This document shows positions 1 through 7,983 of a stretch of 40,161 bases of DNA, in pieces; position 1 is the first letter of the stretch; each line of letters starts with the position of its first letter. Made by a program: the position numbers and the translations under genes. The stretch is taken from positions 1 through 40,161 of the forward strand of contig SZOR01000029.1 of assembly GCA_030263275.1 (NCBI GenBank), read 5' to 3'. The notes under the pieces were generated by a model. It was not told the DNA's origin. It did not search any database and saw nothing but the letters and a program-made list of their open reading frames with translations. This DNA comes from DSNY01 sp016861185. Its GTDB lineage: Bacteria > Pseudomonadota > Gammaproteobacteria > Burkholderiales > Burkholderiaceae_F.

Positions 1-679
1 GCGCCCGCTCGGCGCGCGCTGCGATCGCCCTGCCGATCACCACGACCAGCAGCGCGCCGCCCATCGCGGCGGCCACCGGCAGCCAGCGCGGCGCCCCTTC
101 GAGATGAGGCTTCAGCGCGACGTCGGTCACGAACATGTCGCCGGCGATCCAGCCGAGCAGCGCGGCGCCCAAGGTGATGACGATCGGAAAACGATCCATC
201 AGCTTCAGCACGAACTGGCTGCCCCACACCACGATCGGGATGCTGACCAGGATGCCGAACACCACCAGCCCGATGCTGCCCTTGGCCGCACCGGCCACCG
301 CGATCACGTTGTCCAGACTCATCACCGCGTCGGCGACGATGATCGTCTTGATCGCACCGGCGAGGGTGGTCGCGCCCTCGACTTCGCCGTGGCCCTCGCC
401 TTCCTCGGGCAGCAGCAGCTTCACGCCGATCCACAGCAGCAGCAGCGCGCCGACCACCTTCAGAAACGGAATCCCCAGCAGTTGCAGCGCGAAGAAGATC
501 AGCACGACGCGCAACCCGATCGCGCCGACCACGCCCCAGAAGATGCCTTGCTTGCGCTGCGCCTCGGGCAGCTTGCGGCACGCCAGCGCGATGACCACGG
601 CGTTGTCGCCGCCGAGCATGATGTCGATCGCGATGATCTGCAGCACCGCGATCCAGAACTGCGGACTTCCGATGTCCAT
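1..679 (-). CDS. TerC/YjbE-family integral membrane protein (3' end cut off by window)
   Basis: The minus-strand reading frame opens with ATG at 679 (MDIGSPQFWIAVLQII) and stays open to the window edge, so about 226 residues are present and the C-terminus is missing. It has several hydrophobic helices and the acidic intramembrane motifs of the TerC superfamily: DIMLGGDNAVVIALA near the N-terminus and a second copy, VADAVMSLDNVIAVAG, in the middle. Family members are inner-membrane proteins linked to metal-ion (notably manganese) export or tellurite resistance, and the YjbE branch is often controlled by a manganese riboswitch. An AAAGGTAG stretch lies upstream of the start. The substrate here is inferred from the family only. 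Confidence 0.88.
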   Translation of the reverse strand, partial: MDIGSPQFWIAVLQIIAIDIMLGGDNAVVIALACRKLPEAQRKQGIFWGVVGAIGLRVVLIFFALQLLGIPFLKVVGALLLLWIGVKLLLPEEGEGHGEVEGATTLAGAIKTIIVADAVMSLDNVIAVAGAAKGSIGLVVFGILVSIPIVVWGSQFVLKLMDRFPIVITLGAALLGWIAGDMFVTDVALKPHLEGAPRWLPVAAAMGGALLVVVIGRAIAARAERA

Positions 680-855
680 GTTGTTCTTCTACCTTTATGA
701 CCGCAGCGTGATCATCCGGCCGCTTGTGCGGCGAGCGCAAGTCCGTGCAAGTACCGCCGTCCGGCGGGCGCGCTGGAAAGCTCCCCGGCGGCCGACGCCG
801 CGGCACCGACCCCGAAGCCGCCTATTGTCCAGGCCTTCGCGTTCGATCGAACGTG

Positions 856-2769
856 CTACGCGGCACCGCGCTGGACCGCGAGTCGCAGCGGCGCCTGCTG
901 GTCGCGCGTGCGCACGCAGTTGCGCCCGGCGGCCTTGGCCGCATACAGCGCCTCGTCGGCGCGCTTCAACGCAGCGCTGACGGTGTCCACACCCGGTTGC
1001 GCAACGGTGACTCCGACGCTGATCGTCAGCGTCCGATGCTTGAACCAGCGGCGCGCGTCGATCGCGGCGACCGCCTCGCGGATGCGTTCCCCGGCGTGGC
1101 GCGCCGCTTCGAGATCGCTGCCGGGCAACACGACCAGGAACTCTTCGCCGCCGAGCCGGCCGAGGAGCACCGGTTCGCGCACGGCGCCCTTCAGCGCAAC
1201 AGCGACCGCTTTCAGCACTTCGTCGCCGATCAGATGGCCGTACGCGTCGTTGATCGGCTTGAAGTGATCGAGGTCGGCGATCAGCAGCGCGCACGGCGGC
1301 GCGCCCGCTTTGTCGGTCATCCCGGTCAGTTGCGTCAGCAGATGCCGCCGGTTCGACAAGCCGGTCAGCTCGTCGGTCATCGCCAGCGCGCGCATCTGCC
1401 GGCTCGTGCGCCGGTGCCGCAGCGCGAGGATCGCGAGCAGGCTCGCGAGCAGCGCGGCGAGCGCGATGACGACCGCCTGCAGGCGCCCGGCACGCCGCTG
1501 CTGCTCCAGGGCGGCTTCGGTCGCCGCCTTCTCGCGCAGCAGCAGCGCGTTCTCCTTGTCCTTCGCGGCCGTGTCGAACTCGACCTTCAACGAAGCGACG
1601 CGCTGGTCGATCTGGCGCGCGTGCAGGCGGTCGGCGCCCTCCTTCAGCCTGCGCTGGTGGTCGTACGCGGCGCGCCAGTCGCCCATTTCGGCGTACGTAT
1701 CGGCGAGCGCCGCGTGCGTAGCCGACAGTTCGGCGAGCGAGTCGGCCCCGCGGAACACCGCCAGCGCGTTGTTCAGCGCGGCCACGCTTTCCCCGTAGCG
1801 CTTCAGCAGCCGCAGCGCGATGCCCCGCTGCAGTTCGATCTGCGCGCGCAGGCGCGCGTCCGGCAGGCGCGCGTGCAGGCGCTGCGCCTCTTCGAGCCGC
1901 TGCAGCGCGAGCCGCGCGTTGCCCTGCGCGTTGTCCACGCTCGCCAGGCCGCGCAACGCGTAGGCCTCGCCGCGCGCGTAGCCGAGCCTGCGGCTCATCT
2001 CGAGCGCGGTCGCGAAGTCGTTGCGCGCGCCGTCCCACTGCCGCAGGTTTTCGCGCGTGCGGCCGATGTTGTAGAGCGTGACGATCGCCTCCCGCTGCGT
2101 GCCCGCGGCAAGCTGGGCCTTCAGCGTCTGCTCGTAGTAGTGCTGGGCCTGCGCGTAGTCGCCCATCCGGTTGTAGACGGTGGCGATGCCGTTGACGGCG
2201 GTGCGCGCATGCTCGGGCAGGGCGAGCTTCTCGTACAGCGCCATCGCGCGGCGCAGATCGATCAGCCCCAACGCGTAGTCGCCGAGCACGCCACGCAGCC
2301 AGCCGCGCAGATAGGCGGCGTTGGCCAGCATCTCTTCGTCGCCTTCGGCTTCGGCGACCGACACCGCGCGCTCGTAGGTGGCGAGTGCCTTGGCGTTTTC
2401 GCCGAGCGCTTCCTGGATCTCTCCTTCGCAGGAGAGCATGCCGGCGCGCAGGCTGCCGCGTTTGGCGCGCGGCAGCAGCGCGCTCGCGCGCGCCAGCAGC
2501 GCCTGAGCGGTCGTGTGCTCGCGTTCCGCGTAGTGCTCGCACAGCACCAGCAGCGCGCGCAACTCGAGATCGGCGTCCGGCTCGGCGCGGGCGCGTTCGA
2601 GCGCCTGTTCGGCGAGGCGGCGGCCGTCTTCGGGATTGACTCGGCTCGCCGCGATCGCCCGCGTGATCAGCGCCTGCGCCGGGTGCGGCGCCTGCGCGGC
2701 GGCGCCGAAGGCAAGCAGCATGCAGCCGCAGGCGACGGCGCAGCGGAAAGGACGCGAAGACCGGATCAT
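856..2769 (-). CDS. Membrane-anchored diguanylate cyclase with periplasmic TPR sensor region
   Basis: This 637-residue protein has an N-terminal signal-type segment (to about residue 27), a long alpha-helical region with TPR-like repeats (about 40-370), a charged coiled coil (370-428), one transmembrane helix (about 430-451) and a C-terminal GGDEF domain. The active-site motif GGEEF is at 540-544 and the metal/substrate motif DLDHFKPIND starts near 499, so it should make cyclic di-GMP from two GTP. The inhibitory I-site position, RxxD in PleD, reads R-E-P-V at 531-534, so product feedback inhibition may be lost. The layout suggests a periplasmic TPR sensor driving a cytoplasmic cyclase. The ligand is unknown. 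It is an isolated gene, not clearly in an operon. Confidence 0.93.
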   Translation of the reverse strand: MIRSSRPFRCAVACGCMLLAFGAAAQAPHPAQALITRAIAASRVNPEDGRRLAEQALERARAEPDADLELRALLVLCEHYAEREHTTAQALLARASALLPRAKRGSLRAGMLSCEGEIQEALGENAKALATYERAVSVAEAEGDEEMLANAAYLRGWLRGVLGDYALGLIDLRRAMALYEKLALPEHARTAVNGIATVYNRMGDYAQAQHYYEQTLKAQLAAGTQREAIVTLYNIGRTRENLRQWDGARNDFATALEMSRRLGYARGEAYALRGLASVDNAQGNARLALQRLEEAQRLHARLPDARLRAQIELQRGIALRLLKRYGESVAALNNALAVFRGADSLAELSATHAALADTYAEMGDWRAAYDHQRRLKEGADRLHARQIDQRVASLKVEFDTAAKDKENALLLREKAATEAALEQQRRAGRLQAVVIALAALLASLLAILALRHRRTSRQMRALAMTDELTGLSNRRHLLTQLTGMTDKAGAPPCALLIADLDHFKPINDAYGHLIGDEVLKAVAVALKGAVREPVLLGRLGGEEFLVVLPGSDLEAARHAGERIREAVAAIDARRWFKHRTLTISVGVTVAQPGVDTVSAALKRADEALYAAKAAGRNCVRTRDQQAPLRLAVQRGAA

Positions 2770-2869
2770 GGCGCGCCGATTCTGGCCGAACGGACGGTCG
2801 CCGGTCCTCTAAAGAGGCCGCTTGCGCAGCCGCTGCCGGCTCGATCGAAGGGCGGCCGGCGGCCCCGGT

Positions 2870-3310
2870 TCATCCGCGGTCGCCGACGATGTAGTGCTCG
2901 AGCTGCTCGATGATGAATTGCTGCTCGGAGATGATGTCCTTGACCAGGTCGCCGATCGAAATCAGTCCGATCAGCCTGCCGTGGTCGATCACCGGCAGAT
3001 GGCGCAGGCGGTTTTCGGTCATCAGCGCCATGCACTCCTCGCTGGTCTGGTCGGGGCGGACGTACATGACCGGGGAGGTCATCACTTCGCGAACGAGGGT
3101 CTCCTTCGACGAGCGCGCCATCAGCGCAACCTTGCGTGCGTAGTCGCGCTCGGTGAAGATGCCGACGACCTTGTCGCCGTCCATCACCAGCAGTCCGCCG
3201 ATTTCCTTCTCGGCCATCAGCTTCAGCGCGTCGAACACCGTCGCGGTCGGCGCGATGGTGTAGACGGCCGGGTCGCGCTTTGACTTCAGAATGCCGGCTA
3301 CCGTCGTCAT
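2870..3310 (-). CDS. Tandem CBS-domain protein
   Basis: The 146-residue protein consists almost entirely of two CBS motifs, roughly residues 8-65 (VFDALKLMAEKEIGGLLVMD, GIFTERDYARK) and 75-135 (MTENRLRHLPVIDHGRLIGL, SIGDLVKD). CBS pairs (Bateman modules) bind adenine nucleotides such as AMP, ATP or SAM and act as regulatory sensors. No catalytic domain is attached, so it probably acts by binding a partner or as an energy sensor. The start is supported by a strong GGAGGT ribosome-binding site six bases before the ATG. The partner is unknown. Confidence 0.93.
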   Translation of the reverse strand: MTTVAGILKSKRDPAVYTIAPTATVFDALKLMAEKEIGGLLVMDGDKVVGIFTERDYARKVALMARSSKETLVREVMTSPVMYVRPDQTSEECMALMTENRLRHLPVIDHGRLIGLISIGDLVKDIISEQQFIIEQLEHYIVGDRG

Positions 3311-3395
3311 GCTTCACCTCCACCGGAAGGTGCAACAGGCGGCAGCATAAATTCGCCGCTGCAGCCGCGCCACCGGCCGGCGTGCCGCGCGTGCG

Positions 3396-3719
3396 TCATG
3401 CGCCGCCGGTCCAGTCGTATTCGACCGACGAGCGGACGTAGAACACGCCGACCTGCTCGCGGTCGAGCGCGTCGAGCAGCCGCTGGGCCAGCTCGCTCGT
3501 GGTCACGATGCGCACTTCGACCGGAAGCTCGCCTGCGGACTCGAAGAAGTGCCCGTAGTGCATGCGCCCATGGCGGCCATACCCGGCGAGCGCGCGAAAA
3601 ACCGAGCCGCCCTGGATGCCGCAATGGCGCGCCTGAGCGAGCAGCCATTCATGCAGCAGCACGTGGCCGTGGCGCGCCCCTTCGGGGAAATAGAACTGCA
3701 ATTGCACGCCCTGCCGCAT
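3396..3719 (-). CDS. DUF190 family protein, downstream partner of CrcB
   Basis: This 107-residue protein matches the DUF190 family: an N-terminal QLQFYFPEGARHGH segment, then LLHEWLLAQARHCGIQGGSVFRALAGYG and a C-terminal VEYDW. DUF190 proteins are PII-like small proteins often encoded beside crcB fluoride channels and are thought to be regulatory, though their exact role is not settled. The gene begins 3 nt after the crcB stop, with GAGGTAG ahead of the ATG, and is the last gene of the hom-to-crcB operon. A role in fluoride response is inferred from position. Confidence 0.85.
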   Translation of the reverse strand: MRQGVQLQFYFPEGARHGHVLLHEWLLAQARHCGIQGGSVFRALAGYGRHGRMHYGHFFESAGELPVEVRIVTTSELAQRLLDALDREQVGVFYVRSSVEYDWTGGA

Positions 3720-3722
3720 GGG

Positions 3723-4106
3723 CTACCTCGTCAGCCAGCGGAAAACGATCATGCCCGCCAGCGTCAGGGCGAGCGAACCCGCCAGATGCAGCGCGGCGTG
3801 GCCGGCCGCCCACGCGTACTGGCCGCGCAGAACCAGCGCCGCCGATTCGGCCGAAAACGTCGAAAAGGTCGTCAGCGCGCCGAGAAAGCCGGTGATCAGC
3901 GCGAGTCGCCACTCGGGCGCGATGCCCGGATACGCCGCGAAGAACTCGATCGCCGCGCCGATCACGAAACCGCCGGCGAGGTTGGCAGCCAACGTGCCGA
4001 GCGGCACTTCGGGCCAGATCGGGTTGAGCCAGAGCCCCAGCCACCAGCGCAGCCAGGCGCCGAGCACCGCGCCGATGCCGATCGCAACGGCCGCGAGCGC
4101 GCTCAT
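3723..4106 (-). CDS. crcB: Fluc/CrcB fluoride ion channel
   Basis: The 127-residue protein has four hydrophobic helices and the CrcB signatures NLAGGFVIG and GFLGALTTFSTFSAES, whose TTFSTF segment lines the fluoride pore. Fluc channels work as dual-topology homodimers in the inner membrane and let toxic fluoride leave the cytoplasm. I chose ATG at 4106 rather than an upstream in-frame start because MSALAAVAIG matches the family N-terminus and gives an ATGA overlap with the moaE stop, a sign of translational coupling. DUF190 follows 3 nt downstream. No fluoride riboswitch can sit directly upstream, since that DNA is moaE coding sequence. Confidence 0.93.
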   Translation of the reverse strand: MSALAAVAIGIGAVLGAWLRWWLGLWLNPIWPEVPLGTLAANLAGGFVIGAAIEFFAAYPGIAPEWRLALITGFLGALTTFSTFSAESAALVLRGQYAWAAGHAALHLAGSLALTLAGMIVFRWLTR

Positions 4107-4570
4107 CGCGGTGCGTTCCGTTCGGTCCAGCGGTCGCGCGCGGCGTCGTCCGCTTCGCGCGCCTCGACCCAGCGCGTGCCGGACGGCGTCGACTCCTTTT
4201 TCCAGAACGGCGCTTCGGTCTTCAGGTAGTCCATCACGAATTCGCACGCCGCGAAAGCTTCGCCGCGATGGCTGCCGGTGACGGCGACCAGGACGATCTG
4301 GTCGAGCGGCTTCAGCTCGCCGACGCGGTGGATCACGAGGACCTCGATGACGTTCCAGCGACGCTTCGCCTGCGCGACGATGTCTTCGAGCGCGCGCTCG
4401 GTCATGCCCGGATAGTGCTCGAGCGTCATCGTCGCCACGCGCTCGCCGTCGTTCGTGTCGCGCGCCACCCCGATGAAGCTCGCGACGGCGCCGACGCGCG
4501 GATCGTTCGCACGCAGCTTCGCGATCTCCGCGCCGGCGTCGAAGTCCTCGCGCTGCACCCGCACCGGCAC
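4103..4570 (-). CDS. moaE: Molybdopterin synthase catalytic subunit MoaE
   Basis: This 155-residue protein carries the MoaE hallmarks: TLEHYPGMTERALEDI, VIHRVGELKPLD, GSHRGEAFAACEFVMDYLKTEAPFWKKE and a C-terminal RWVEARE. With MoaD it inserts two sulfurs into cyclic pyranopterin monophosphate to make molybdopterin. I place the start at the GTG at 4570 because GGAGG lies six bases upstream; two later in-frame GTGs (4564, 4558) would be too far from that site. The gene starts 2 nt after moaD ends and overlaps crcB by 4 nt (ATGA). The lysine expected to contact the MoaD C-terminus is in the conserved FWKKE block. Confidence 0.95.
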   Translation of the reverse strand: MPVRVQREDFDAGAEIAKLRANDPRVGAVASFIGVARDTNDGERVATMTLEHYPGMTERALEDIVAQAKRRWNVIEVLVIHRVGELKPLDQIVLVAVTGSHRGEAFAACEFVMDYLKTEAPFWKKESTPSGTRWVEAREADDAARDRWTERNAPR

Positions 4571-4572
4571 GG

Positions 4573-4830
4573 CTAGCCTCCGGTCACCGGCGGGAAGAAC
4601 GCGACCTCCGCCCCTTCGCGCAGCGCGACGTCGTCGGCCGCCATCGACTGGTCGACCGCCGCCCGGACCCGCCGGATCTCGCCGAAGGCGCTCGCCCACG
4701 GCTCGCCGCGGGCGACCAGCCAGTCGCGCAACGCCGCGACGGTGGCTACGCCGACCGGCAGCTCCAGCTCCTCGCGGTCGCGCCCGACCGCTTCGCGCAG
4801 TCGCGCGAAATAAAGCACCCTCACCTTCAT
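4573..4830 (-). CDS. moaD: Molybdopterin synthase sulfur-carrier subunit MoaD
   Basis: An 85-residue ubiquitin-fold protein (MKVRVLYFARLREAVG) ending in the diagnostic Gly-Gly (FPPVTGG), where MoeB adenylates the C-terminus and a thiocarboxylate is formed. It delivers sulfur to MoaE for molybdopterin synthesis. It begins in an ATGA overlap with the moeA stop and its own stop is 2 nt before moaE, so the order moeA-moaD-moaE is tightly coupled. Length is normal for the family. Confidence 0.95.
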   Translation of the reverse strand: MKVRVLYFARLREAVGRDREELELPVGVATVAALRDWLVARGEPWASAFGEIRRVRAAVDQSMAADDVALREGAEVAFFPPVTGG

Positions 4831-6020
4831 GCCAGCAACTCCGCAAACGACAGATAGCGGACCGTGTCGCCGCGCGCGATCGGCTGATTCGGCGGGTTGT
4901 CGACGAGGCCGTCGGCCCACGCGGTCGAGGTCAGCACCGCGGAATTCTGGTTGCCGAAGGCTTCGACGCCGCCTTGCGCGTTGACGCGCACGCGCAGGAA
5001 CTCGCGCCGCTTGTCGGGCTTCGGCAGGTCGAAGTCCGCGCGCAACGGCAGCGTGCGCGGCGCGCGTTCGGTCGCACCCTGCCGCGCGAGGATGAACGGC
5101 CGCGCGAACAGCAGGAAAGTCACGAAGCTCGACACCGGATTGCCGGGCAAGCCGATGAAGGGCACGCCGCGCACGTGACCGAACGCGAGCGGTTTGCCCG
5201 GCTTCATCGCGATCTGCCACAGATCGAGCGAGCCTTCGGCCTGCACCGCGGGCTTCACGTGATCCTCCTCGCCGACCGACACGCCGCCGGAGGTGACGAT
5301 CAGATCGGCGCGACCCGCGGCTTCGACGAAGGTCGCGCGCGTGCGCACGAAGTCGTCGGGAACGATGCCCAGATCGATCACCTCGCAGCCGAGCCGCGCG
5401 AGCAGCCCGCGCAGAACAAAGCGGTTCGAGTTGTAGATGCGCCCCGGCGGCAGCGGCTCGCCGGGCATCACGAGTTCGTCGCCGGTAAAGAACACCGCGA
5501 CGCGCAGCCGCCGGTAGACGGTGAGCTTCGGCACGCCGATCGAGGCGGCGAGCCCGCAGTCCTGCGGGCGCATCCGGTGGCCGGCAGCGAACACCTGCGC
5601 GCCGCGCGCGATGTCGAAACCCGCGCGGCGGATCCAGGCACCCGCTTTCGGTACCTCGTTGATCGTCACGCGCTCGCCGTCGAGCGTGGTTGCCTCCTGC
5701 ATCACGATCGCGTCCGCGCCCGGCGGCACCGGCGCGCCGGTGAAGATGCGCGCGGCCGTGCCCGGCGCGAGCGGCGCGCCGACGTGGCCCGCGGCGATGC
5801 GCTGCGAAACGCGCAGCGTCGTCGGCGCGGCGGGAACGTCGGCCGTGCGCACCGCGTAGCCGTCCATCTGCGAGTTGTCCATCGGCGGAACGTCCATCGA
5901 CGAGACCACCGCCGTGGCGAGCACGCGCCAATCGGCGTCGAGCGTGGCGACCGTTTCGACGTCGGCCAGCGGCTGCGCCTGGTCGAGCAGGCGCGCAAGG
6001 GCTTCTTCGACGGAGAGCAT
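4827..6020 (-). CDS. moeA: Molybdopterin molybdenumtransferase MoeA
   Basis: The 397-residue protein has the full MoeA architecture: N-terminal linker (MLSVEEALARLLDQAQPL), the signature PPMDNSQMDGYAVRTADV near residue 45, the MPT-binding-like domain with VTSGGVSVGEEDHVK in the middle, GLPGNPVSSFVTF, and a C-terminal beta domain. It inserts molybdate into adenylylated molybdopterin. The start codon touches the mobB stop (TGATG) and its stop overlaps moaD (ATGA). Its position between mobB and moaD/E makes this a Moco-maturation cassette. Confidence 0.95.
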   Translation of the reverse strand: MLSVEEALARLLDQAQPLADVETVATLDADWRVLATAVVSSMDVPPMDNSQMDGYAVRTADVPAAPTTLRVSQRIAAGHVGAPLAPGTAARIFTGAPVPPGADAIVMQEATTLDGERVTINEVPKAGAWIRRAGFDIARGAQVFAAGHRMRPQDCGLAASIGVPKLTVYRRLRVAVFFTGDELVMPGEPLPPGRIYNSNRFVLRGLLARLGCEVIDLGIVPDDFVRTRATFVEAAGRADLIVTSGGVSVGEEDHVKPAVQAEGSLDLWQIAMKPGKPLAFGHVRGVPFIGLPGNPVSSFVTFLLFARPFILARQGATERAPRTLPLRADFDLPKPDKRREFLRVRVNAQGGVEAFGNQNSAVLTSTAWADGLVDNPPNQPIARGDTVRYLSFAELLA

Positions 6021-6544
6021 CAGGGCAACTGCAGGCGCTGCGCGATGAACGCCGCAATCTTAGCCGCGTCGTTCAGGTCGAGCACCGGCAGCGAGGTGTC
6101 GACTGCGTGATCGGCGGCGACTGCGATCACGTTCGGATCCTTTGGAAACAGCGGCGGCTCGGTATTGGTCGTGCGGCGCACCTCGATGCGCGGGATACGG
6201 CCTTCGCTCTTGAAACCCTCGACGATGACGAGGTCGCACGGCGCAAGCTGCACGAGCAGTTCTTCCAGCGTCGCGGCACGCTGCGGCGTTTCGGTCAACA
6301 AGGCCCAACGTTCCTCGGTCGCGATCAGCACCTGGCCCGCGCCCGCTTCGCGGTAGCGGTAGGAGTCCTTGCCCGGCCGGTCCATGTCGAAGCCGTGGTG
6401 CGCGTGCTTGATCGCCGCCACGCGCAGACCGCGCGCGGCGAAAAGCGGGATCAGCTTCTCGATCAGCGTGGTCTTGCCGGTGTTCGAGTAGCCGATGAAG
6501 CCGACGACTTTGGGCGTCGGCCGCTGCTTGCTGTCCGCGTTCAT
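6020..6544 (-). CDS. mobB: Molybdopterin-guanine dinucleotide biosynthesis adaptor MobB
   Basis: A 174-residue P-loop GTPase-like protein with Walker A GYSNTGKTTLIEKLIP near residue 18, the KHAHHGFDMDRPGKDSYR segment typical of MobB, and DLVIVEGFKSE as the Walker B region. MobB binds GTP and assists MobA in attaching GMP to molybdopterin. MobA itself is not in the window. The ATG at 6544 overlaps the thrC stop by 4 nt (ATGA) and the stop overlaps the moeA start by 1 nt. Confidence 0.93.
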   Translation of the reverse strand: MNADSKQRPTPKVVGFIGYSNTGKTTLIEKLIPLFAARGLRVAAIKHAHHGFDMDRPGKDSYRYREAGAGQVLIATEERWALLTETPQRAATLEELLVQLAPCDLVIVEGFKSEGRIPRIEVRRTTNTEPPLFPKDPNVIAVAADHAVDTSLPVLDLNDAAKIAAFIAQRLQLP

Positions 6545-7983
6545 CGGGATCCCGAACCTGCGCGGGTTTCGATGTAGCGCTTGAGCGCCTGCACGTCGGC
6601 CGGCAGCACGTCGAAGCGCTGCGGGCGCGCTTCGAGGTCGGCGTAGACCGCCGGCCGCTCCGGCGCGCGGCCGATCGCCTCGACGATCGTTTCGGCGAAC
6701 TTTGCGGGCAGCGCCGTTTCGAGGCAGATCATCGGCACGCCCTGCTCGACGTGCGGACGCGCGACCTTGACGCCGTCGGCCGTATGGGGGTCGATCAGCA
6801 GGCCGGTCGCTTGGTGTACCGCGCGGATCGTCGCGAGCCGGTCGGCGTGCGTGCTCGACCCGGAGACGAAGCCGGACGCACGCACCTTGTCCAGCCACGG
6901 GCTGCCGGCCAGGTCGAACTCGCCGCGCGTATCGAGCTCCCACCACAGCTCGCGCACGATCGCCGGATCGCGACCGACCAGGTCGAACACGTAGCGCTCG
7001 AAGTTCGACGCCTTGCTGATGTCCATCGACGGGCTGCTCGTCGCCTGCGTCTGCGCCGGCGTGCGCGGGCGGTAGCGGCCGGTGCGGAAGAACTCGTCGA
7101 GCACGTCGTTTTCGTTCGTCGCGAGCACGAGCCTGGCGATCGGCAGCCCCATCTGTTTCGCGATCCAGCCGGCGAGGACGTTGCCGAAGTTGCCGGAAGG
7201 CACCGCGAACGATACGCGCTCGTCGTTCGTCCGCGTCGCCGCGAAATAGCCCTTGAAGTAGTAGACGACCTGCGCGACGACCCGCGCCCAGTTGATCGAG
7301 TTGACCGTGCCGATCCGGCAACGCCGCTTGAAGTCGAGGTCGTTCGATACCGCCTTGACGAGGTCCTGGCAATCGTCGAAAACGCCTTCGACCGCGATGT
7401 TGAAGATGTTCGCGTCCTGCAGCGAATACATCTGCGCGCGCTGGAATGCGCTCATCCTTCCCTGCGGCGACAGCATGAAGACGCGGATGCCGCGCCGGCC
7501 ACGCAGCGCGTATTCGGCGGCCGAGCCGGTGTCGCCCGAGGTCGCGCCGAGGATGTTCAGCGACTCGCTTCTCTTCGCGAGCGCGTATTCGAACAGCCCC
7601 CCGAGCAACTGCATCGCCATGTCCTTGAACGCGAGCGTGGGCCCGTTCGACAGCTCCAGCAGCGCAAGGCCCGGCTCGAGCCAGCGCAGCGGCGCGATCT
7701 GCGACGCGTCGCTGTCGGCGCGGCCATGGCCGTAGACCTCCGCCGTGTACGTGCGGCGGCACAGCGTTTCGAGATCGGCTGGCGGGATGTCGGCGACGTA
7801 CTTGCGCAGCACGGCGACGGCCAGCTCCGCGTACGAAAGAGCGCGCCACGCGTCCAGCTCCGGACGCGCGACCCGCGGATAGAACGCCGGCAGGTAGAGC
7901 CCGCCGTCGGGCGCGAGCCCCGAAAGGAGGATGTCGAGGAAGCTCTGTTCGGGCGACTTGCCGCGCGTGCTGACGTAGCGCAT
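6541..7983 (-). CDS. thrC: Threonine synthase
   Basis: The 480-residue protein is a fold-type II PLP enzyme converting O-phosphohomoserine to threonine. Visible motifs are MRYVSTRGKSPEQSF at the N-terminus, GPTLAFKDMAMQ with the PLP-binding lysine, ILGATSGDTGSAAEYA and VPSGNFGNVLAGWIAKQMGLP. Length matches the longer proteobacterial ThrC branch. The ATG at 7983 overlaps the hom stop by one base, and the downstream mobB start overlaps its stop by four, so thrC links the threonine and molybdenum cofactor parts of the operon. Confidence 0.96.
   Translation of the reverse strand: MRYVSTRGKSPEQSFLDILLSGLAPDGGLYLPAFYPRVARPELDAWRALSYAELAVAVLRKYVADIPPADLETLCRRTYTAEVYGHGRADSDASQIAPLRWLEPGLALLELSNGPTLAFKDMAMQLLGGLFEYALAKRSESLNILGATSGDTGSAAEYALRGRRGIRVFMLSPQGRMSAFQRAQMYSLQDANIFNIAVEGVFDDCQDLVKAVSNDLDFKRRCRIGTVNSINWARVVAQVVYYFKGYFAATRTNDERVSFAVPSGNFGNVLAGWIAKQMGLPIARLVLATNENDVLDEFFRTGRYRPRTPAQTQATSSPSMDISKASNFERYVFDLVGRDPAIVRELWWELDTRGEFDLAGSPWLDKVRASGFVSGSSTHADRLATIRAVHQATGLLIDPHTADGVKVARPHVEQGVPMICLETALPAKFAETIVEAIGRAPERPAVYADLEARPQRFDVLPADVQALKRYIETRAGSGSR

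Noticed and set aside
680..855. Possible yybP-ykoY manganese riboswitch before the TerC/YjbE gene
   Set aside because: A GGGGAG is present in the minus-strand leader, and the family is often riboswitch-controlled, but the second conserved internal-loop sequence and the 3' CGAGACC-like segment could not be found. A covariance model search would decide.
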